DNA from: an uncultured Caulobacterales bacterium
Lineage (GTDB): Bacteria; Pseudomonadota; Alphaproteobacteria; Caulobacterales; Maricaulaceae
Assembly (NCBI GenBank): GCA_938003545.1
Contig: CALKXY010000004.1
Span: forward strand, 84,710-148,709
Length of the DNA: 64,000 bases
Reading direction: 5' to 3'
The notes below the pieces were generated by a model. It ran no database searches, had not been told where the DNA came from, and saw only the letters and a program-made list of their open reading frames with translations. Positions 63,859 to 64,000 of this stretch are shown here, one piece after another. Position 1 is the stretch's first letter; each line of letters begins with the position of its first letter. Made by a program: the position numbers and the translations under genes.

Positions 63859-64000
63859 CTACACAGGTTCTTTCGGACACGGGACAGGTAGGAGCTCACC
63901 TTCTGGTACCGAGAGACGGTGGGGTTGAGCGGTTTGGTGTGAGAGCCAGACGTGTGCCGGACCTTTTGCGGTGAGTGTTGACTGCCTGATCTTGAACCGG
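63859..64000 (-). CDS. possible C-terminal end of a gene cut by the window edge
   Basis: An open frame of 46 codons on the minus strand runs in from the window end and stops at 63859-63861. It reads AKGPAHVWLSHQTAQPHRLS and VPEGELLPVPCPKEPV. Composition is protein-like, but the other frames are not clearly closed, and no family is recognised. Confidence 0.3.
   Translation of the reverse strand, partial: RFKIRQSTLTAKGPAHVWLSHQTAQPHRLSVPEGELLPVPCPKEPV

Noticed and set aside
1..64000. CRISPR array or prophage
   Set aside because: No spaced short repeats and no phage structural or integrase gene were seen.

Overview
The window reads as a chromosomal segment of an alphaproteobacterium, probably of the Hyphomonadaceae/Maricaulales or Caulobacterales type. 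This rests on the housekeeping genes (SdhCDAB, ETF:ubiquinone oxidoreductase, two-subunit GlyQ/GlyS, ZapE, ClpS-ClpA, polyprenyl synthase, DUF1489, DUF2007, DUF4197), a large TonB receptor, a type II secretion set with GspN, and many outer-membrane lipoproteins. The genus cannot be fixed from sequence alone. Coding density is high. No phage, no CRISPR array and no transposase gene is visible.

Layout. 0-10 kb: sdhC-sdhD-sdhA and, 6.6 kb later, sdhB. Between them lie a membrane histidine kinase, an acyltransferase, rarA, a crotonase and a DUF4197 lipoprotein. 10-20 kb: an amidase lipoprotein, a phospholipid-type acyltransferase, ArsC, a membrane-helix channel-like protein, a 32-residue membrane peptide abutting zapE, rnhB, two glycosyltransferases of the arsenosugar-associated type, a subclass-B1-type metallo-beta-lactamase lipoprotein, and a type 4 uracil-DNA glycosylase. 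20-36 kb: a RimB-RimK fusion, ETF-QO, a TPR protein, ispE, an MraY/WecA-type transferase, polyprenyl synthase, two tandem DUF2007 genes, glyQ-lipoprotein-glyS, ppdK and fbp. Respiration, isoprenoid/undecaprenyl lipid supply and gluconeogenesis (PPDK plus class I FBPase) are the metabolic themes.

36.4-38.7 kb is an accessory patch of lower GC. It holds a truncated VOC gene, a tRNA-like fold with an abnormal anticodon arm, and a Tdi1/DUF1851-like immunity gene set between two near-identical ~225-bp foldback (MITE-like) elements. 38.7-50.7 kb: a PhoD-type phosphatase, a cell-wall hydrolase, folD, gspC-gspD-gspN, a lipoprotein, a short prepilin peptidase, mgtE, a membrane-anchored GH24 lysozyme-like protein, a JmjC/cupin-like protein and DUF1489. 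50.7-62 kb: a TonB-dependent receptor, a GNAT enzyme, a hybrid histidine kinase, dac-panC-DUF1272, and clpS-clpA. 62-64 kb is a second accessory patch: an AT-rich DUF1835-like gene, a cytochrome P450 remnant, a (TC)n tract and a palindromic repeat.

The most striking sequence features are an in-frame 99-bp palindromic repeat insertion inside glyS, the two foldback elements flanking an orphan immunity-like gene, the RimB-RimK fusion, and the B1-type beta-lactamase signature.
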